Made by a program: the position numbers and the translations under genes. Below, one piece after another: positions 25,944 through 35,919 of a stretch of 64,000 bases of DNA; the first letter of the stretch is position 1, and every line of letters begins with the position of its first letter. The notes below the pieces were generated by a model, which was given only the letters and a program-made list of their open reading frames with translations, ran no database searches and was not told the DNA's origin. Source of the DNA: Actinomycetota bacterium (GTDB taxonomy: Bacteria > Actinomycetota > Humimicrobiia > Hakubellales > JAMDDV01); assembly GCA_023488455.1 (NCBI GenBank), contig JAMDDV010000018.1, forward strand, positions 1 through 64,000, in the 5' to 3' direction.

Positions 25944-27017
25944 CTAGATATTTTTAATTATCTCATCAGTCATCTCATCGGTGCTGAGAAGTTCTGTGCC
26001 CTCCTGATATATATCCTTCGTCCTGAAACCTGATGATATAACATCAGCCACTGCATCCTCAATTCTGCGCGCGGACTGCGGCATATTCAGGCTAAATCTC
26101 AGCATCATTGCGACGGAAAGAATGGATGCAATCGGATTTGCAATTCTTTTCCCTGCAATATCAGGGGCCGATCCATGAATCGGTTCGTACATGCCAAACA
26201 TATTTTCATTGAGCGATGCTGAGGGCAGCATCCCGATCGAGCCAGTGATCATCGCACATTCATCACTTAAAATATCACCGAACATATTTGAGGTTAAGAT
26301 CACATCAAACTGCCGTGGGTTCAGGATCAACTGCATTGCGGCGTTGTCAACATAAAGATGATTGAGGCTCACATCAAGATATTCCTCATGAACCTTTATG
26401 ACTCGTTCCCTCCAGAGCCTTGATGACTCCAGGACGTTTGCTTTATCAACGGACGTAACCTTCTTGCCGCGCAATCTCGCTACCCCGAACGCAAGCCTGG
26501 CAACCCGATCAACCTCAAAATCTGCATAAATCATGGTATCGTAAGCCACCTGCCTGCCATCCTTTATGATCCGTTCACTTTTCCCGAAATACGCATCACC
26601 AGTCAGCTCGCGCATCACCATTATATCAACATCTCTTATGACACTCTCCTTAATCGTCGAGACACCTACTAATCCATCAAAGAGCTTAACCGGCCTCAAG
26701 TTCGCGAAAAGTCCAAGCTCCTTGCGAAGTGCAAGTAGCCCCTGCTCAGGCCTTGGTTTGTGTGGATCAGTAGTCTCCCACTTGGGACCACCTACCGCAC
26801 CCAGTAGCACGGCATCGCAAGATCTGCAGAGACCCAACGTCTCCTGCTTAAGCGGGGTCCCATATCTATCAATAGCAACGCCTCCAACATCGTCATATAT
26901 GTATTCAAAAACCAGATCCCCCTTATCTGCGATTGTGTCAAGCACCTTTACAGCACCAGCAGTGACTTCGGGCCCAATTCCGTCTCCAGGAAGAACAACT
27001 AACCTATACCCCTTCAC
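25944..27017 (-). CDS. leuB: 3-isopropylmalate dehydrogenase
   Basis: Oxidatively decarboxylates 3-isopropylmalate to 2-oxoisocaproate. The 357-residue protein has the beta-decarboxylating dehydrogenase core, with [25 protein letters not shown], the [10 protein letters not shown] segment, [15 protein letters not shown] and the NAD site HGSAPDIAG. The Asp-Ile pair there predicts NAD rather than NADP. The LeuB motif is normally RELTGGIYFG; here it reads GDAYFG, a small deviation. It overlaps leuD by 14 bases. Confidence 0.95.
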   Translation of the reverse strand: MKGYRLVVLPGDGIGPEVTAGAVKVLDTIADKGDLVFEYIYDDVGGVAIDRYGTPLKQETLGLCRSCDAVLLGAVGGPKWETTDPHKPRPEQGLLALRKELGLFANLRPVKLFDGLVGVSTIKESVIRDVDIMVMRELTGDAYFGKSERIIKDGRQVAYDTMIYADFEVDRVARLAFGVARLRGKKVTSVDKANVLESSRLWRERVIKVHEEYLDVSLNHLYVDNAAMQLILNPRQFDVILTSNMFGDILSDECAMITGSIGMLPSASLNENMFGMYEPIHGSAPDIAGKRIANPIASILSVAMMLRFSLNMPQSARRIEDAVADVISSGFRTKDIYQEGTELLSTDEMTDEIIKNI

Positions 27018-27501
27018 TTAAATCCCTTTTTATCATGTTCTTATATCCACCTGCATTGATAATTTTAACCATGAAGTCAGGATACGGGTTAAATGCATAC
27101 TCCTTCCCCTTGGTTAAGTCCTTTATATATCCTACTTTTAAGTCGACCTCTAATTCATCGCCATCATCAATCTCAGATGCTGCCTCAGGCGCAACAAGCA
27201 GGGGGAGCCCAATGTTTATAGCATTCCTGAAGAATATCCTTGCAAATGATTTTGCAATGACAGCAGACACGCCACTCTGCTTAATGGCGATCGGGGCGTG
27301 CTCCCTGGACGAACCGCAGCCAAAATTCTCAAGTGCAACGATGAAATCGCCGCTTTTCATCTTAGTCTTGAAGTCGGGATCGATATCCTCCATGCAATGG
27401 CTGGCCAGCTCATCTGGATCAGAAACGTTAAGATAACGTGCAGGGATTATCACATCCGTATCCACGTTCTTACCATACTTGTGAGCTTTCCCTTTTAACA
27501 T
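27004..27501 (-). CDS. leuD: 3-isopropylmalate dehydratase small subunit
   Basis: The swivelling small subunit of isopropylmalate isomerase. The 165-residue protein has the [13 protein letters not shown] segment (substrate-loop residues 23-26, YLNV), the [10 protein letters not shown] motif and the [12 protein letters not shown] region. The hydrophobic loop fits the isopropyl side chain and differs from the second LeuD-like protein in this window. It shares one base with leuC upstream and overlaps leuB downstream. Confidence 0.95.
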   Translation of the reverse strand: MLKGKAHKYGKNVDTDVIIPARYLNVSDPDELASHCMEDIDPDFKTKMKSGDFIVALENFGCGSSREHAPIAIKQSGVSAVIAKSFARIFFRNAINIGLPLLVAPEAASEIDDGDELEVDLKVGYIKDLTKGKEYAFNPYPDFMVKIINAGGYKNMIKRDLSEGV

Positions 27502-28766
27502 CAGCTCATCACATCCTCGGGATGAGCAATCCTGCCCATTACTGCAGTTGCCGCAGCAACCGCTGGGCTGGCCAAATAAACTTCGCTCTCCGGATGTCCC
27601 ATCCTGCCGACAAAGTTCCTGTTCGTGGTTGAGAGCGCGCGCTCTCCCTTAGCCAGGACTCCCATATGTCCACCAAGACATGGACCACACGTCGGTGTGC
27701 TGACCACCCCTCCAGCCAGGACAAAGGTTTCAAGTAGTCCCTCTCTTAATGCCTGTAAATAGATTGACTGCGTCGCCGGTATTACAATCAGGCGCATCCC
27801 TTTTTTCACCCTTCTACTATTTAAAATGGATGCTGCCACCCTTAGATCTGAAAGTCGACCGTTCGTGCAGGAACCTATTACAACCTGATCAATGTTCACA
27901 TCCGCCGATTCGCTGACCTTTCTAACATTCGAAGGAAGGTGAGGAAACGCAACAAGTGGCTCCAGGGCGCTCAGATCGATCTTATAAACTGACGCGTAGT
28001 TTGCATCTTCATCGCTGTAATACATCTTATATGCGCGCTTTGCCCGCTGACTGATGTACTCAAAAGTCACATCGTCGGGGGCAAAAATACCGTTCTTGGC
28101 ACCGGCCTCTATCGCCATATTTGCCACAGTCAACCTGCCATCCATGTCGATGTTTTTCACACCATCTCCACCAAACTCCATTGCCTTGTATAAAGCACCA
28201 TCTACTCCTATCATTCCGATTATGTGCAGAATGAGATCCTTCGCACCAACCCATTTCTTAAAATTGCCATCCAATCTGAAGAGCATGGATTCGGGAACCC
28301 TGAACCACAACTCACCCTTTCCCATGGCAATGGCGGCATCGGTGCTGCCGATGCCCGTGGAGAAGGCACCAAGTGCCCCATAGGTGCACGTGTGCGAATC
28401 GGCACCAACCACGAGATCACCCGGAAGCACAAGACCCAGCTCAGGCAGCAGTGCATGCTCAATCCCCATTTCCCCAACCTCAAAATAGTTCTCTATCTCA
28501 TGATTCCGGGCAAAATTTCGTAAGTCAAGGCACTGCTCGGCTGATTTTATATCCTTGTTTGGCGTAAAATGATCGGGAACCAGGACGATCTTGCTTCTGT
28601 CAAATATCTCTTTAAACCCGATCTCCCTGAACTCCTTTATTGAAATCGGCGCAGTTATGTCGTTTGCCAGGACAAGATCCACCTTAGCCGTTATGAAATC
28701 GCCAGCTTTAACCGATTTTTCCTTGCAGTGAGCAAAAAATATCTTTTCAGTTATTGTCATGCCCAT
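27501..28766 (-). CDS. leuC: 3-isopropylmalate dehydratase large subunit
   Basis: The aconitase-family 4Fe-4S subunit that isomerises 2- to 3-isopropylmalate. The 421-residue length is typical of the archaeal/deep bacterial LeuC type (about 420) rather than the enterobacterial 466. Cluster-ligand regions are visible in [13 protein letters not shown] and [13 protein letters not shown], and [16 protein letters not shown] is conserved. It starts directly after leuA (no gap) and shares a base with leuD, so leuA-C-D are tightly coupled. Confidence 0.95.
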   Translation of the reverse strand: MGMTITEKIFFAHCKEKSVKAGDFITAKVDLVLANDITAPISIKEFREIGFKEIFDRSKIVLVPDHFTPNKDIKSAEQCLDLRNFARNHEIENYFEVGEMGIEHALLPELGLVLPGDLVVGADSHTCTYGALGAFSTGIGSTDAAIAMGKGELWFRVPESMLFRLDGNFKKWVGAKDLILHIIGMIGVDGALYKAMEFGGDGVKNIDMDGRLTVANMAIEAGAKNGIFAPDDVTFEYISQRAKRAYKMYYSDEDANYASVYKIDLSALEPLVAFPHLPSNVRKVSESADVNIDQVVIGSCTNGRLSDLRVAASILNSRRVKKGMRLIVIPATQSIYLQALREGLLETFVLAGGVVSTPTCGPCLGGHMGVLAKGERALSTTNRNFVGRMGHPESEVYLASPAVAAATAVMGRIAHPEDVMS

Positions 28767-30305
28767 TTACTCATCCTTAAGGAGTCCAGGGATCATCTCT
28801 ATGCCCTTGTTCAGGGCGTTGATGTATGCCTTTATACTCGCCTCTATCACATCGGTGCTTATTCCTCTTCCAACCACCGATAGATCATCGATCTCAAGCA
28901 CAATGCTGACCTCTCCAAGGGCATCCTTGCCGCCAGTCACAGCATCGATCGAATAGCTTTTGAGTTTAGTCCTGATTCCAGTTATGGAATCTATTGCACG
29001 ATACGCAGCATCAATTGGACCATCACCCCAGGCTGCTCCGTCAAGGTTCTTGCTGCCCTTTTTCATTCCCACAGTAGCAGTTGGTCTGAGGTTATTTCCG
29101 CTCATCACCTGATAGTAGTTAAGGTGAAATAGCTCTCTGGGTTGAACAATCTGGCCCGAGACTATCGCCTCCAGGTCCTTATCGTTTATCTCACCTTTTC
29201 TGTCAGCAAGCTCTTTGAACTGGACAAACGCCTTTTCCAGCTGCTTATCGCTCAAGGAGAAGCCCAGTTTCTGAAGACGATCGATGAACGCATGTCTGCC
29301 GGAGTGCTTTCCAAGCACTATCTTTGATTCATGAAACCCTAACCTGCTGGGATCCATGATCTCATATGTAGTCCTCTCCTTAAGTATGCCATCCTGATGA
29401 ATGCCGGACTCATGAGCAAAGGCATTCCTTCCCACGATCGCCTTGTTTGGCTGGATGGGATATCCGGTTAAAGCACTGACGAGGCTGCTCGTCCTGGCCA
29501 GCTCGGACAATTCAAGTGAAGTTCTCGCTTTTAACAGGTCGCCCCTCGTATCAAGTATCATGGCTACCTCCTCAAGAGCGGCATTTCCTGCCCTTTCTCC
29601 GATGCCGTTTATCGAACACTCCACCTGTGCTGCCCCGTTTAGTATCGCCTCTATCGAATTTGCAACCGCCAGTCCCAGATCATCATGACAGTGTACGCTT
29701 ATGATGACATTATTATCCACGCAAATCTCATCTCTTATCATGCGAATCAGCCTGCCGTACTCAGCAGGAACGGAGTAACCAACCGTATCAGGTATGTTCA
29801 GAATCGTCGCTCCTTCTTTAACGGCAATTGTCAGAACCTCAAGCAAGAAGGCGGTTTCACTCCTGGTAGCATCCATTGCAGAAAACTCAACTTCATCACA
29901 CAGGCTCCTTGCCAGTGCAACAGCTCTTTTGGCCATCTCCTTGACCTGCTCCCTATCCTTCATCATCTGATATTTGATATGAATGTCAGACGTCGATATG
30001 AACGTATGAATGCGCGGTTTCTCAGCAGGTTCTAGCGCTTCCCATGCACGTCTTATATCCGCGTCGATGGCACGCGCGAGTGCTGCAACCTTTATACCGG
30101 TCAACCTGCTTGAGATCTCCCTCACACAGTCAAAATCACCCTGAGAGGATATGGGAAACCCCGCCTCTATCACATCAACATTGATCCGCTTCAGCTGCAT
30201 GGCAATCTGAAGCTTCTCAGCAGCGTTAAGCTTGATCCTGGGTGCCTGTTCGCCATCCCTCAACGTCGTATCGAAAATATCAATTTTCCTAATCTGTTCA
30301 TTCAC
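28767..30305 (-). CDS. leuA: 2-isopropylmalate synthase
   Basis: Commits 2-oxoisovalerate and acetyl-CoA to leucine synthesis. The 512-residue protein has FDTTLRDGEQAP, SVHCHDDLGLAVANSI (metal histidines), GIGERAGNAALEEVAM and a C-terminal LeuA dimer domain (about 390-505) that normally carries leucine feedback. GKHSGRHAF is the LeuA form of the motif. It follows the histidine phosphatase gene by 28 bases and is directly followed by leuC. Confidence 0.95.
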   Translation of the reverse strand: MNEQIRKIDIFDTTLRDGEQAPRIKLNAAEKLQIAMQLKRINVDVIEAGFPISSQGDFDCVREISSRLTGIKVAALARAIDADIRRAWEALEPAEKPRIHTFISTSDIHIKYQMMKDREQVKEMAKRAVALARSLCDEVEFSAMDATRSETAFLLEVLTIAVKEGATILNIPDTVGYSVPAEYGRLIRMIRDEICVDNNVIISVHCHDDLGLAVANSIEAILNGAAQVECSINGIGERAGNAALEEVAMILDTRGDLLKARTSLELSELARTSSLVSALTGYPIQPNKAIVGRNAFAHESGIHQDGILKERTTYEIMDPSRLGFHESKIVLGKHSGRHAFIDRLQKLGFSLSDKQLEKAFVQFKELADRKGEINDKDLEAIVSGQIVQPRELFHLNYYQVMSGNNLRPTATVGMKKGSKNLDGAAWGDGPIDAAYRAIDSITGIRTKLKSYSIDAVTGGKDALGEVSIVLEIDDLSVVGRGISTDVIEASIKAYINALNKGIEMIPGLLKDE

Positions 30306-30333
30306 CTTTTCACGCTCCTATTGAACAAGCAAC

Positions 30334-30981
30334 CTACAAAACACGAACATCACTTAAAGTATCAGTTCCAACTAAATGACAGCAATCGTTTAATAGAGCC
30401 ATCTCTCTTCGCCCGTTATCATGAAGCACAAGCAGGCTTAAACTACCGTTGTTCAGGTTGAAGTTCCAGAATTTTGATAGATCCATCCCCATGAAATCAA
30501 TCATGAACAGTTTGCCAAAGCCATTATGCGAGCTTACAAGGATCCGTTCATGGAGGGATCTGACAATAACCATGTTGAAAAAATCGTTGGCCCTCTTCCT
30601 CACGTCGTGCCAGGACTCACCATCAGGAGCCTTAAGAGTTGCTGGGTTTTTAAGCCATTGTTCAAACTCAAGAGGATATTCTCTTTTTATATCCTCCCTG
30701 CTCAAACCCTCCCATCTTCCCAGCGAAATCTCCTTGAGGTTATCATCGAAATTGATTCCAACTCCGATCAGTTTCTTAACTTCTTGGGAAGTCTGTCGTG
30801 CCCTGCGAAGTGGGCTTGAATATATTACCTGTATACTCTCCTTTTTCAAACGTTGTGCAAGCCGACGAGCCTGGTCAAATCCCCGATCACTCAGGGCAGA
30901 TTCCTTCTGCCCCTGTACTAATTCCTCCCTGTTCCAATCAGTTTCTCCATGCCTTATAAAAAATATCTGCTTTGGGCTCAA
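30334..30981 (-). CDS. Histidine phosphatase family protein, possible phosphoserine phosphatase
   Basis: A 215-residue protein of the phosphoglycerate mutase-like superfamily. The phosphohistidine motif is RHGETDWN near the N-terminus, with YSSPLRRARQTS and the second catalytic His in LVSSHNGFGKL (usually SHGG). Members act as mutases or as phosphatases. Its start overlaps the serA stop by four bases, next to a class V aminotransferase gene, and no HAD-type SerB is in the operon. A metal-independent phosphoserine phosphatase role, as known in Hydrogenobacter and cyanobacteria, is therefore a reasonable inference; sequence alone does not prove it. Confidence 0.8.
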   Translation of the reverse strand: MSPKQIFFIRHGETDWNREELVQGQKESALSDRGFDQARRLAQRLKKESIQVIYSSPLRRARQTSQEVKKLIGVGINFDDNLKEISLGRWEGLSREDIKREYPLEFEQWLKNPATLKAPDGESWHDVRKRANDFFNMVIVRSLHERILVSSHNGFGKLFMIDFMGMDLSKFWNFNLNNGSLSLLVLHDNGRREMALLNDCCHLVGTDTLSDVRVL

Positions 30982-32564
30982 AGTTTAATAAAGACAGCCT
31001 CCTTTATGTTGGCATTGACCTTAATTTCCTCGAGCAAGTCTAAAGATATAGGCTGATCAACATTTACACCATTCAATGCTACTCCGCCCTTTTCCGTCCT
31101 GCTCACCTGCATATTGGCGATGTTAATTCTGTGTTTTCCCAATATGGTACCTATGGTGCCAATCACGCCTGGAACATCTTTATACTTAAAGAATGCCATA
31201 TACTCGGTTGGTACAAGATCGAGCTCAAATCCATTGATGCTGACGAACTTCTGTTGATTATTTTTGCCCATCAAAGTACCCGAAACGCTGAATTCCTTTG
31301 AGTCATATTTTCCCTTAAGAACTATCAGGCTCACGTAGTCCTTTGATTCACTGCTCTTGAGTTCGCGAACTTCAATGCCCCTTTCCTTTGCGATAAAAGG
31401 AGCGTTGACCAGGTTTACTGAATCCTCAAATTTCTCAAGTACTCCCTTTAACACAACAGTGGTAAGAAGACGGGTATCATGGCCAGCAATATTTCCGTAA
31501 TATTCAACATCAAGGTTGTTCAGGTTGCCCGGAAACAGCGCGATGAAGAGTTTTCCGAGGTTTTCTCCAAGCGGCATGAACGGCTTTAATTCCTCCATTG
31601 ACTCCTGACTTACCTGCGGAATATTCACAGCAGTTGAAACGCTCTGCCCGAACAGCGCTGCCCTGACCTGTTCAGCGATCTGAATACCTGCCTTATCCTG
31701 TGCCTCAATGGTCGAAGCACCAAGATGTGGAGTACAAACGACATTTGGTAATACAAACAGTGGATTATCGGTACAGGGTTCAACCTCGTAAACATCAAGA
31801 CCTGCCCCACCGACCTGTCCACTCTTGAGCGCCGCCTCAAGCGCTTTTTCGTCAATGATCGTGCCTCTGGCTGTATTTATAATAAGCACACCCCTATTCA
31901 TCCTGGAAAAGGATTTTTCATCTATCAGATGATGGGTATCTTTATTCTTTGGCAGATGAATGGATATTATGTCAGCTTGTTTGTAAACATCGCTCAACGA
32001 ATTTGCCCTCTCTACACCAAGGTTAGAGAACCGGTCATCTGAGACAAAGGGGTCATAAGCTATCACCTTCATCCCAAGACCAAGTGCTCTTTGCGCAACA
32101 AGCGTACCTATCCTACCAAGACCAATTATCCCAAGCGTCTTGCCGTATATTTCTATCCCCTTAAATTTTGAACGTTCCCATTTCCCCGATTTCAGCGAAG
32201 CACATGCCTCAGGAGTTCGGCGGCACAAAGCGAACATGAGCGCAATTGCCTGCTCTGCGGCAGATATTATGTTGCTCTGCGGTGCGTTAGCTACAATTAT
32301 TCCCTTCTTGTTTGCTGCATTAACATCGACATTGTCCACACCAATGCCCGCGCGCCCAATTATCTTCAACCTGTTCGCTCTTTCAATCACATCTGCGGTA
32401 ACATTCGTCGCACTCCTTATGATAAGGGCATCGTATTTGCTTATTATGTCGAGAAATTCCTCCTGACTTATCTTCGTAAAAACATCCACATCAAAGTCCT
32501 TTTTCAGGACCTCCACGGCCTTTTCGGCTATATCATCCTTTACAATTACCTTCATCCTGTCCAT
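30978..32564 (-). CDS. serA: D-3-phosphoglycerate dehydrogenase
   Basis: Oxidises 3-phosphoglycerate to 3-phosphohydroxypyruvate, the entry to serine. From the ATG at 32562-32564 the protein is 528 residues, the long SerA form with N-terminal catalytic/NAD domains (GRAGIGVDNVDV, LGIIGLGRIGTLVA, NTARGTIID, VCTPHLGAST), an intervening domain (about 320-450) and a C-terminal ACT domain (VPGVIGTIGTILGKHRINIA) that usually senses serine. A 20-codon longer frame would run into the aminotransferase gene, so the shorter start is preferred; GTG/ATG at residue 4 (MKVIVKDD) is also possible. Confidence 0.94.
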   Translation of the reverse strand: MDRMKVIVKDDIAEKAVEVLKKDFDVDVFTKISQEEFLDIISKYDALIIRSATNVTADVIERANRLKIIGRAGIGVDNVDVNAANKKGIIVANAPQSNIISAAEQAIALMFALCRRTPEACASLKSGKWERSKFKGIEIYGKTLGIIGLGRIGTLVAQRALGLGMKVIAYDPFVSDDRFSNLGVERANSLSDVYKQADIISIHLPKNKDTHHLIDEKSFSRMNRGVLIINTARGTIIDEKALEAALKSGQVGGAGLDVYEVEPCTDNPLFVLPNVVCTPHLGASTIEAQDKAGIQIAEQVRAALFGQSVSTAVNIPQVSQESMEELKPFMPLGENLGKLFIALFPGNLNNLDVEYYGNIAGHDTRLLTTVVLKGVLEKFEDSVNLVNAPFIAKERGIEVRELKSSESKDYVSLIVLKGKYDSKEFSVSGTLMGKNNQQKFVSINGFELDLVPTEYMAFFKYKDVPGVIGTIGTILGKHRINIANMQVSRTEKGGVALNGVNVDQPISLDLLEEIKVNANIKEAVFIKL

Positions 32565-32574
32565 TTTTTTCTCT

Positions 32575-33720
32575 TTAAAGAGTAAACACCTCCTCTGCTG
32601 CCTTAACACCGCTGCCCAGTTCAAATTTATAACCGAGTTTCTTCAGGGTCATCTCAAGCGCAGCAATGGTGATTATGATATCGAGCTTTTCAAAATAACC
32701 GCAGTGGCCAATCCTGAAGATCTTCCCCTTTAATGGCCCCTGTCCACCGACAAGTGTGACTCCAAAATCTTCGCGCATGCCCTTGATTATCTTGCCTGCT
32801 TCTACTCCTTCAGGTGAAAGTATCGGTGTTACAGAGTTTGAAGCCACACTCTCGTTGCATAAAAGCTTGAGTCCAAGTGCTTTTACTGCTGCACGACTCG
32901 CTTTAGCAAGCATTGCATGACGCGCAAATAAATTATCAAGCCCTTCATCCATAATCATTTGCAGCGAAGATGACAGCTGAACTAAAAGCGTAACGGCAGG
33001 AGTAAACGGTGTCTGCGGTGAATCGCTTTCAAGTGCTTTCCTTAACGCTTTATAGTCAAAATAAAACTTGGGAAGCTTTGACTCCTCAATCATCTTCCAT
33101 GCCCTCTCGCTTATGGATACAAAAGATATGCCGGGAGGCGTCATAAGCGCCTTTTGTGAGCCTGCAACCACGATATCTACTCCCCACTCATCAGTCCTGA
33201 GGTCAGTTGCTCCGAGGCCGCTGATGGCGTCAACTATCAGGGCTGTATTATGCGAATTGGTAATCTTTGCGATCTCCCTAATACTGTTATTCACTCCTGT
33301 GGATGTCTCTGAATGCGTTACCATCACACTCTTGATCGATGGATCCTTATTAAGCTCTCTTTCAACATCAGCAGGCACTGCAGCAGTACCCCATTCGTAA
33401 TCAAGTTTTACCACGTCAAGACCGTAACTGTTTGAAATTTTTGCAAATCTTTCGCCAAAATATCCTGTTGAGATTACAAGAACGCGATCACCGGGGCTAA
33501 ACAGGTTTACAACGGCGGATTCCATTGCTCCGGTTCCCGAAGAATTTATGATCAAAACGGAATTATTAGTCTGAAGCACCCATTTAAGCTTCTCGGTCAC
33601 ATCGAGCAAAAGCTTGGTGAAAGCCGGTGCACGGTGATGAATAACATCTCTTGCTCCAGCCAATAAAACATCGGTTGGGACAGGTGTCGGTCCCGGCGTC
33701 ATCAGGTAACTCTTTTTCAT
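32575..33720 (-). CDS. Class V aminotransferase (alanine-glyoxylate/serine-pyruvate type)
   Basis: A 381-residue PLP enzyme of the AGXT family. It begins with the conserved MTPGPTPVP segment, has the INSSGTGAMESAVVNL cofactor region, and the Schiff-base Lys is in VAGSQKALMTPPG. Homologues act on serine, alanine, glyoxylate or phosphoserine. It lies 10 bases before serA and is followed by a phosphatase gene, so in this operon it may act as the phosphoserine aminotransferase. No SerC is seen in the window. The substrate is inferred from position only. Confidence 0.88.
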   Translation of the reverse strand: MKKSYLMTPGPTPVPTDVLLAGARDVIHHRAPAFTKLLLDVTEKLKWVLQTNNSVLIINSSGTGAMESAVVNLFSPGDRVLVISTGYFGERFAKISNSYGLDVVKLDYEWGTAAVPADVERELNKDPSIKSVMVTHSETSTGVNNSIREIAKITNSHNTALIVDAISGLGATDLRTDEWGVDIVVAGSQKALMTPPGISFVSISERAWKMIEESKLPKFYFDYKALRKALESDSPQTPFTPAVTLLVQLSSSLQMIMDEGLDNLFARHAMLAKASRAAVKALGLKLLCNESVASNSVTPILSPEGVEAGKIIKGMREDFGVTLVGGQGPLKGKIFRIGHCGYFEKLDIIITIAALEMTLKKLGYKFELGSGVKAAEEVFTL

Positions 33721-33739
33721 TTATCCTCCCGGTGTATTT

Positions 33740-34231
33740 CTATTTTTTGATGTACTTGCTACCCCTACTTATGGCGACCTTCCCGGCACGCGCCAGCTCA
33801 AGGATACCGTATGGTGACAATAGATCAATAATCGCATTGATCTTGTCCTCGGTACCGGTTATCTCCACAACCAGGCTCTTAAAGCTCACATCTACTATCT
33901 TCGCACGGAAAATATCGGCGATCTCAATGATCTCAGGTCTGTAGTTTGGCGCTGTATTCACCTTGATAAGCGCAAGCTCACGATCCAAACAGACACCCGG
34001 ATCAATATCCTGAATCTTTATCACATTTATCAGCTTATGAAGCTGCTTTGTGATCTGTTCTATTGACTTTTCCTCGACGTTCACCACTATCGTCATCCTT
34101 GAAATAGTAGGATCTTCCGTTGGCCCAACAGAAAGGCTGTCAATGTTATAGCCGCGTCGCGAGAAGAGTCCTGATATCTTAGCAAGAACCCCAGGCCTAT
34201 TTTCTACCAAAACAGAAATCGTATGACGCAT
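33740..34231 (-). CDS. ilvN: Acetolactate synthase small (regulatory) subunit
   Basis: The 163-residue regulatory subunit of acetohydroxyacid synthase. The first 75 residues are an ACT domain (SVLVENRPGVLAKISGLFSR, YNIDSLSVGPTEDP) that binds valine. The rest is the ALS_ss_C domain. In many short-branch organisms the gene is called ilvH; the size fits either name. It shares one base with ilvB upstream. The next gene downstream is the aminotransferase, where ilvC is usual in many bacteria. Confidence 0.94.
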   Translation of the reverse strand: MRHTISVLVENRPGVLAKISGLFSRRGYNIDSLSVGPTEDPTISRMTIVVNVEEKSIEQITKQLHKLINVIKIQDIDPGVCLDRELALIKVNTAPNYRPEIIEIADIFRAKIVDVSFKSLVVEITGTEDKINAIIDLLSPYGILELARAGKVAISRGSKYIKK

Positions 34232-35919
34232 TATTCCTCCAGCATCTGGTTTATCGCGGAACCCGGTGTTACCATCGGAAACACATTTTCCTCCCGCTCG
34301 ATCCTGAAATCAATGACGGTGACCTGCTCGTTATCAATTGCCTCTTCCAGCACCGAGCTTACCTCTTCTGGTCTTGTGGCCCTCAACCCAACTGCTCCAT
34401 ATGCTTCTGCCAGCTTTACAAAATCCGGGCAGTCCTCAAGGTGTGTATGTGAGTAGCGTCTGTTGTACAAAAGCTCCTGCCACTGCCTAACCATGCCCAG
34501 GAAGCCGTTGTTCATAATGGCAACCTTGACGGGAAGACGGTTAATGACTGCAGTTGCAAGCTCCTGCGACACCATCTGAAAACTCCCATCGCCAGCTATA
34601 TCAAACACTATCTTATCAGGTCTTCCAAACTGAGCACCTATCGCTGCAGGGAAACCAAATCCCATAGTGCCAAGCCCCCCAGATGAAATAAAAGTCCTTG
34701 GCTTCAGAGCGGTGTAATATTGCGCGGCCCACATCTGATTCTGACCTACTTCAGTCGTGACAATAGCATCTTCACCGGTTAACTCAAAAATCTGCTCAAT
34801 AACGTACTCCGGTTTAATAACGTTGCTCATTTTATATTTAAGTGGATACTTTTCCTTCCACTCTGCTATCAGCTCAAGCCAGACATTCCTGTCCGGCCCC
34901 CCCGACTTCTCGATGATCTTCAAATTCGCAGCGAGCAGAGCGGAAAGGACATTCTTTGCATCACCAACTATCGGCACGTCCACCTTGACGTTTTTGCCGA
35001 TCTCCGCTGGATCTATGTCTATGTGGATTATCTTTGCCTTAGAGGCAAATTCCGATATCCTGCCGGTCACCCTGTCATCAAACCTGACCCCAACTGCTAA
35101 TATCAGATCCGCCTCGGTAAGGGCATAATTCGCATACTTGGTACCATGCATCCCGGGCATTCGCAGTGACAGCGGACTGTCCTCGCGAAAACAGCCTTTC
35201 CCCATCAACGTTGCAGTAACCGGGATGTTCAACTGGTTTGCCAGATCCGTTAGCTCTTCGCTGGCGTTGGACGAGATGACGCCGCCGCCAGCTAGAATCA
35301 CAGGTCGCTTTGCTTCGTAGAGCAGGCTTGCTGCCTGTTTTATCTGATTCGCATGACCCTTTATGGTTGGTTTATAACCAGGTAGGTCGACCTCATCAGG
35401 ATATTTAAAATCAACCATCTCCTTTGATACGTCATCAGGAATATCGATGAGCACAGGCCCAGGTCTGCCTGTTGATGCTATGTAAAAAGCCTCCTTTACC
35501 ACTCTTGGCAAATCTCTGGCATCCTTCACCAGATAGTTATGCTTGGTTATCGGAGCGGAAATTCCAGTCGTATCAGCTTCCTGGAAGGCATCGGTCCCGA
35601 TTACATTTGTTGAAACCTGTCCAGTTATCGCGACAATTGGTATGGAATCCATGTATGCATTTGCTATACCCGTCATCAGGTTTGTTGAGCCAGGTCCTGA
35701 TGTCGCCATGCAGACCCCAACCTTTCCAGTCGCTCTCGCATATCCATCTGCTGCATGCGCAGCACACTGTTCATGGCGAACCAGAATGTGTCTTATATTC
35801 GAATCGAATAAAACATCATATATAGGGAGCACTCTTCCGCCCGGAAATCCAAAAATGACCTTCACTCCTTCATTCTCAAACGATTTTATTAGTGCCTGTG
35901 CACCTGATATCTTACTCAA
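34231..35919 (-). CDS. ilvB: Acetolactate synthase large (catalytic) subunit
   Basis: A 562-residue thiamine diphosphate enzyme making acetolactate or acetohydroxybutyrate for valine, leucine and isoleucine. The catalytic Glu sits in [17 protein letters not shown]. The ThDP/Mg motif runs from AGDGSFQM to [12 protein letters not shown], and the FAD-binding middle domain includes [11 protein letters not shown]. Its start overlaps ilvD by four bases and its stop shares a base with ilvN. Confidence 0.96.
   Translation of the reverse strand: MSKISGAQALIKSFENEGVKVIFGFPGGRVLPIYDVLFDSNIRHILVRHEQCAAHAADGYARATGKVGVCMATSGPGSTNLMTGIANAYMDSIPIVAITGQVSTNVIGTDAFQEADTTGISAPITKHNYLVKDARDLPRVVKEAFYIASTGRPGPVLIDIPDDVSKEMVDFKYPDEVDLPGYKPTIKGHANQIKQAASLLYEAKRPVILAGGGVISSNASEELTDLANQLNIPVTATLMGKGCFREDSPLSLRMPGMHGTKYANYALTEADLILAVGVRFDDRVTGRISEFASKAKIIHIDIDPAEIGKNVKVDVPIVGDAKNVLSALLAANLKIIEKSGGPDRNVWLELIAEWKEKYPLKYKMSNVIKPEYVIEQIFELTGEDAIVTTEVGQNQMWAAQYYTALKPRTFISSGGLGTMGFGFPAAIGAQFGRPDKIVFDIAGDGSFQMVSQELATAVINRLPVKVAIMNNGFLGMVRQWQELLYNRRYSHTHLEDCPDFVKLAEAYGAVGLRATRPEEVSSVLEEAIDNEQVTVIDFRIEREENVFPMVTPGSAINQMLEE

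Noticed and set aside
30449..30988. 179-residue open frame on the plus strand
   Set aside because: Antisense to the histidine phosphatase gene, low-complexity Ser/Leu composition typical of shadows.
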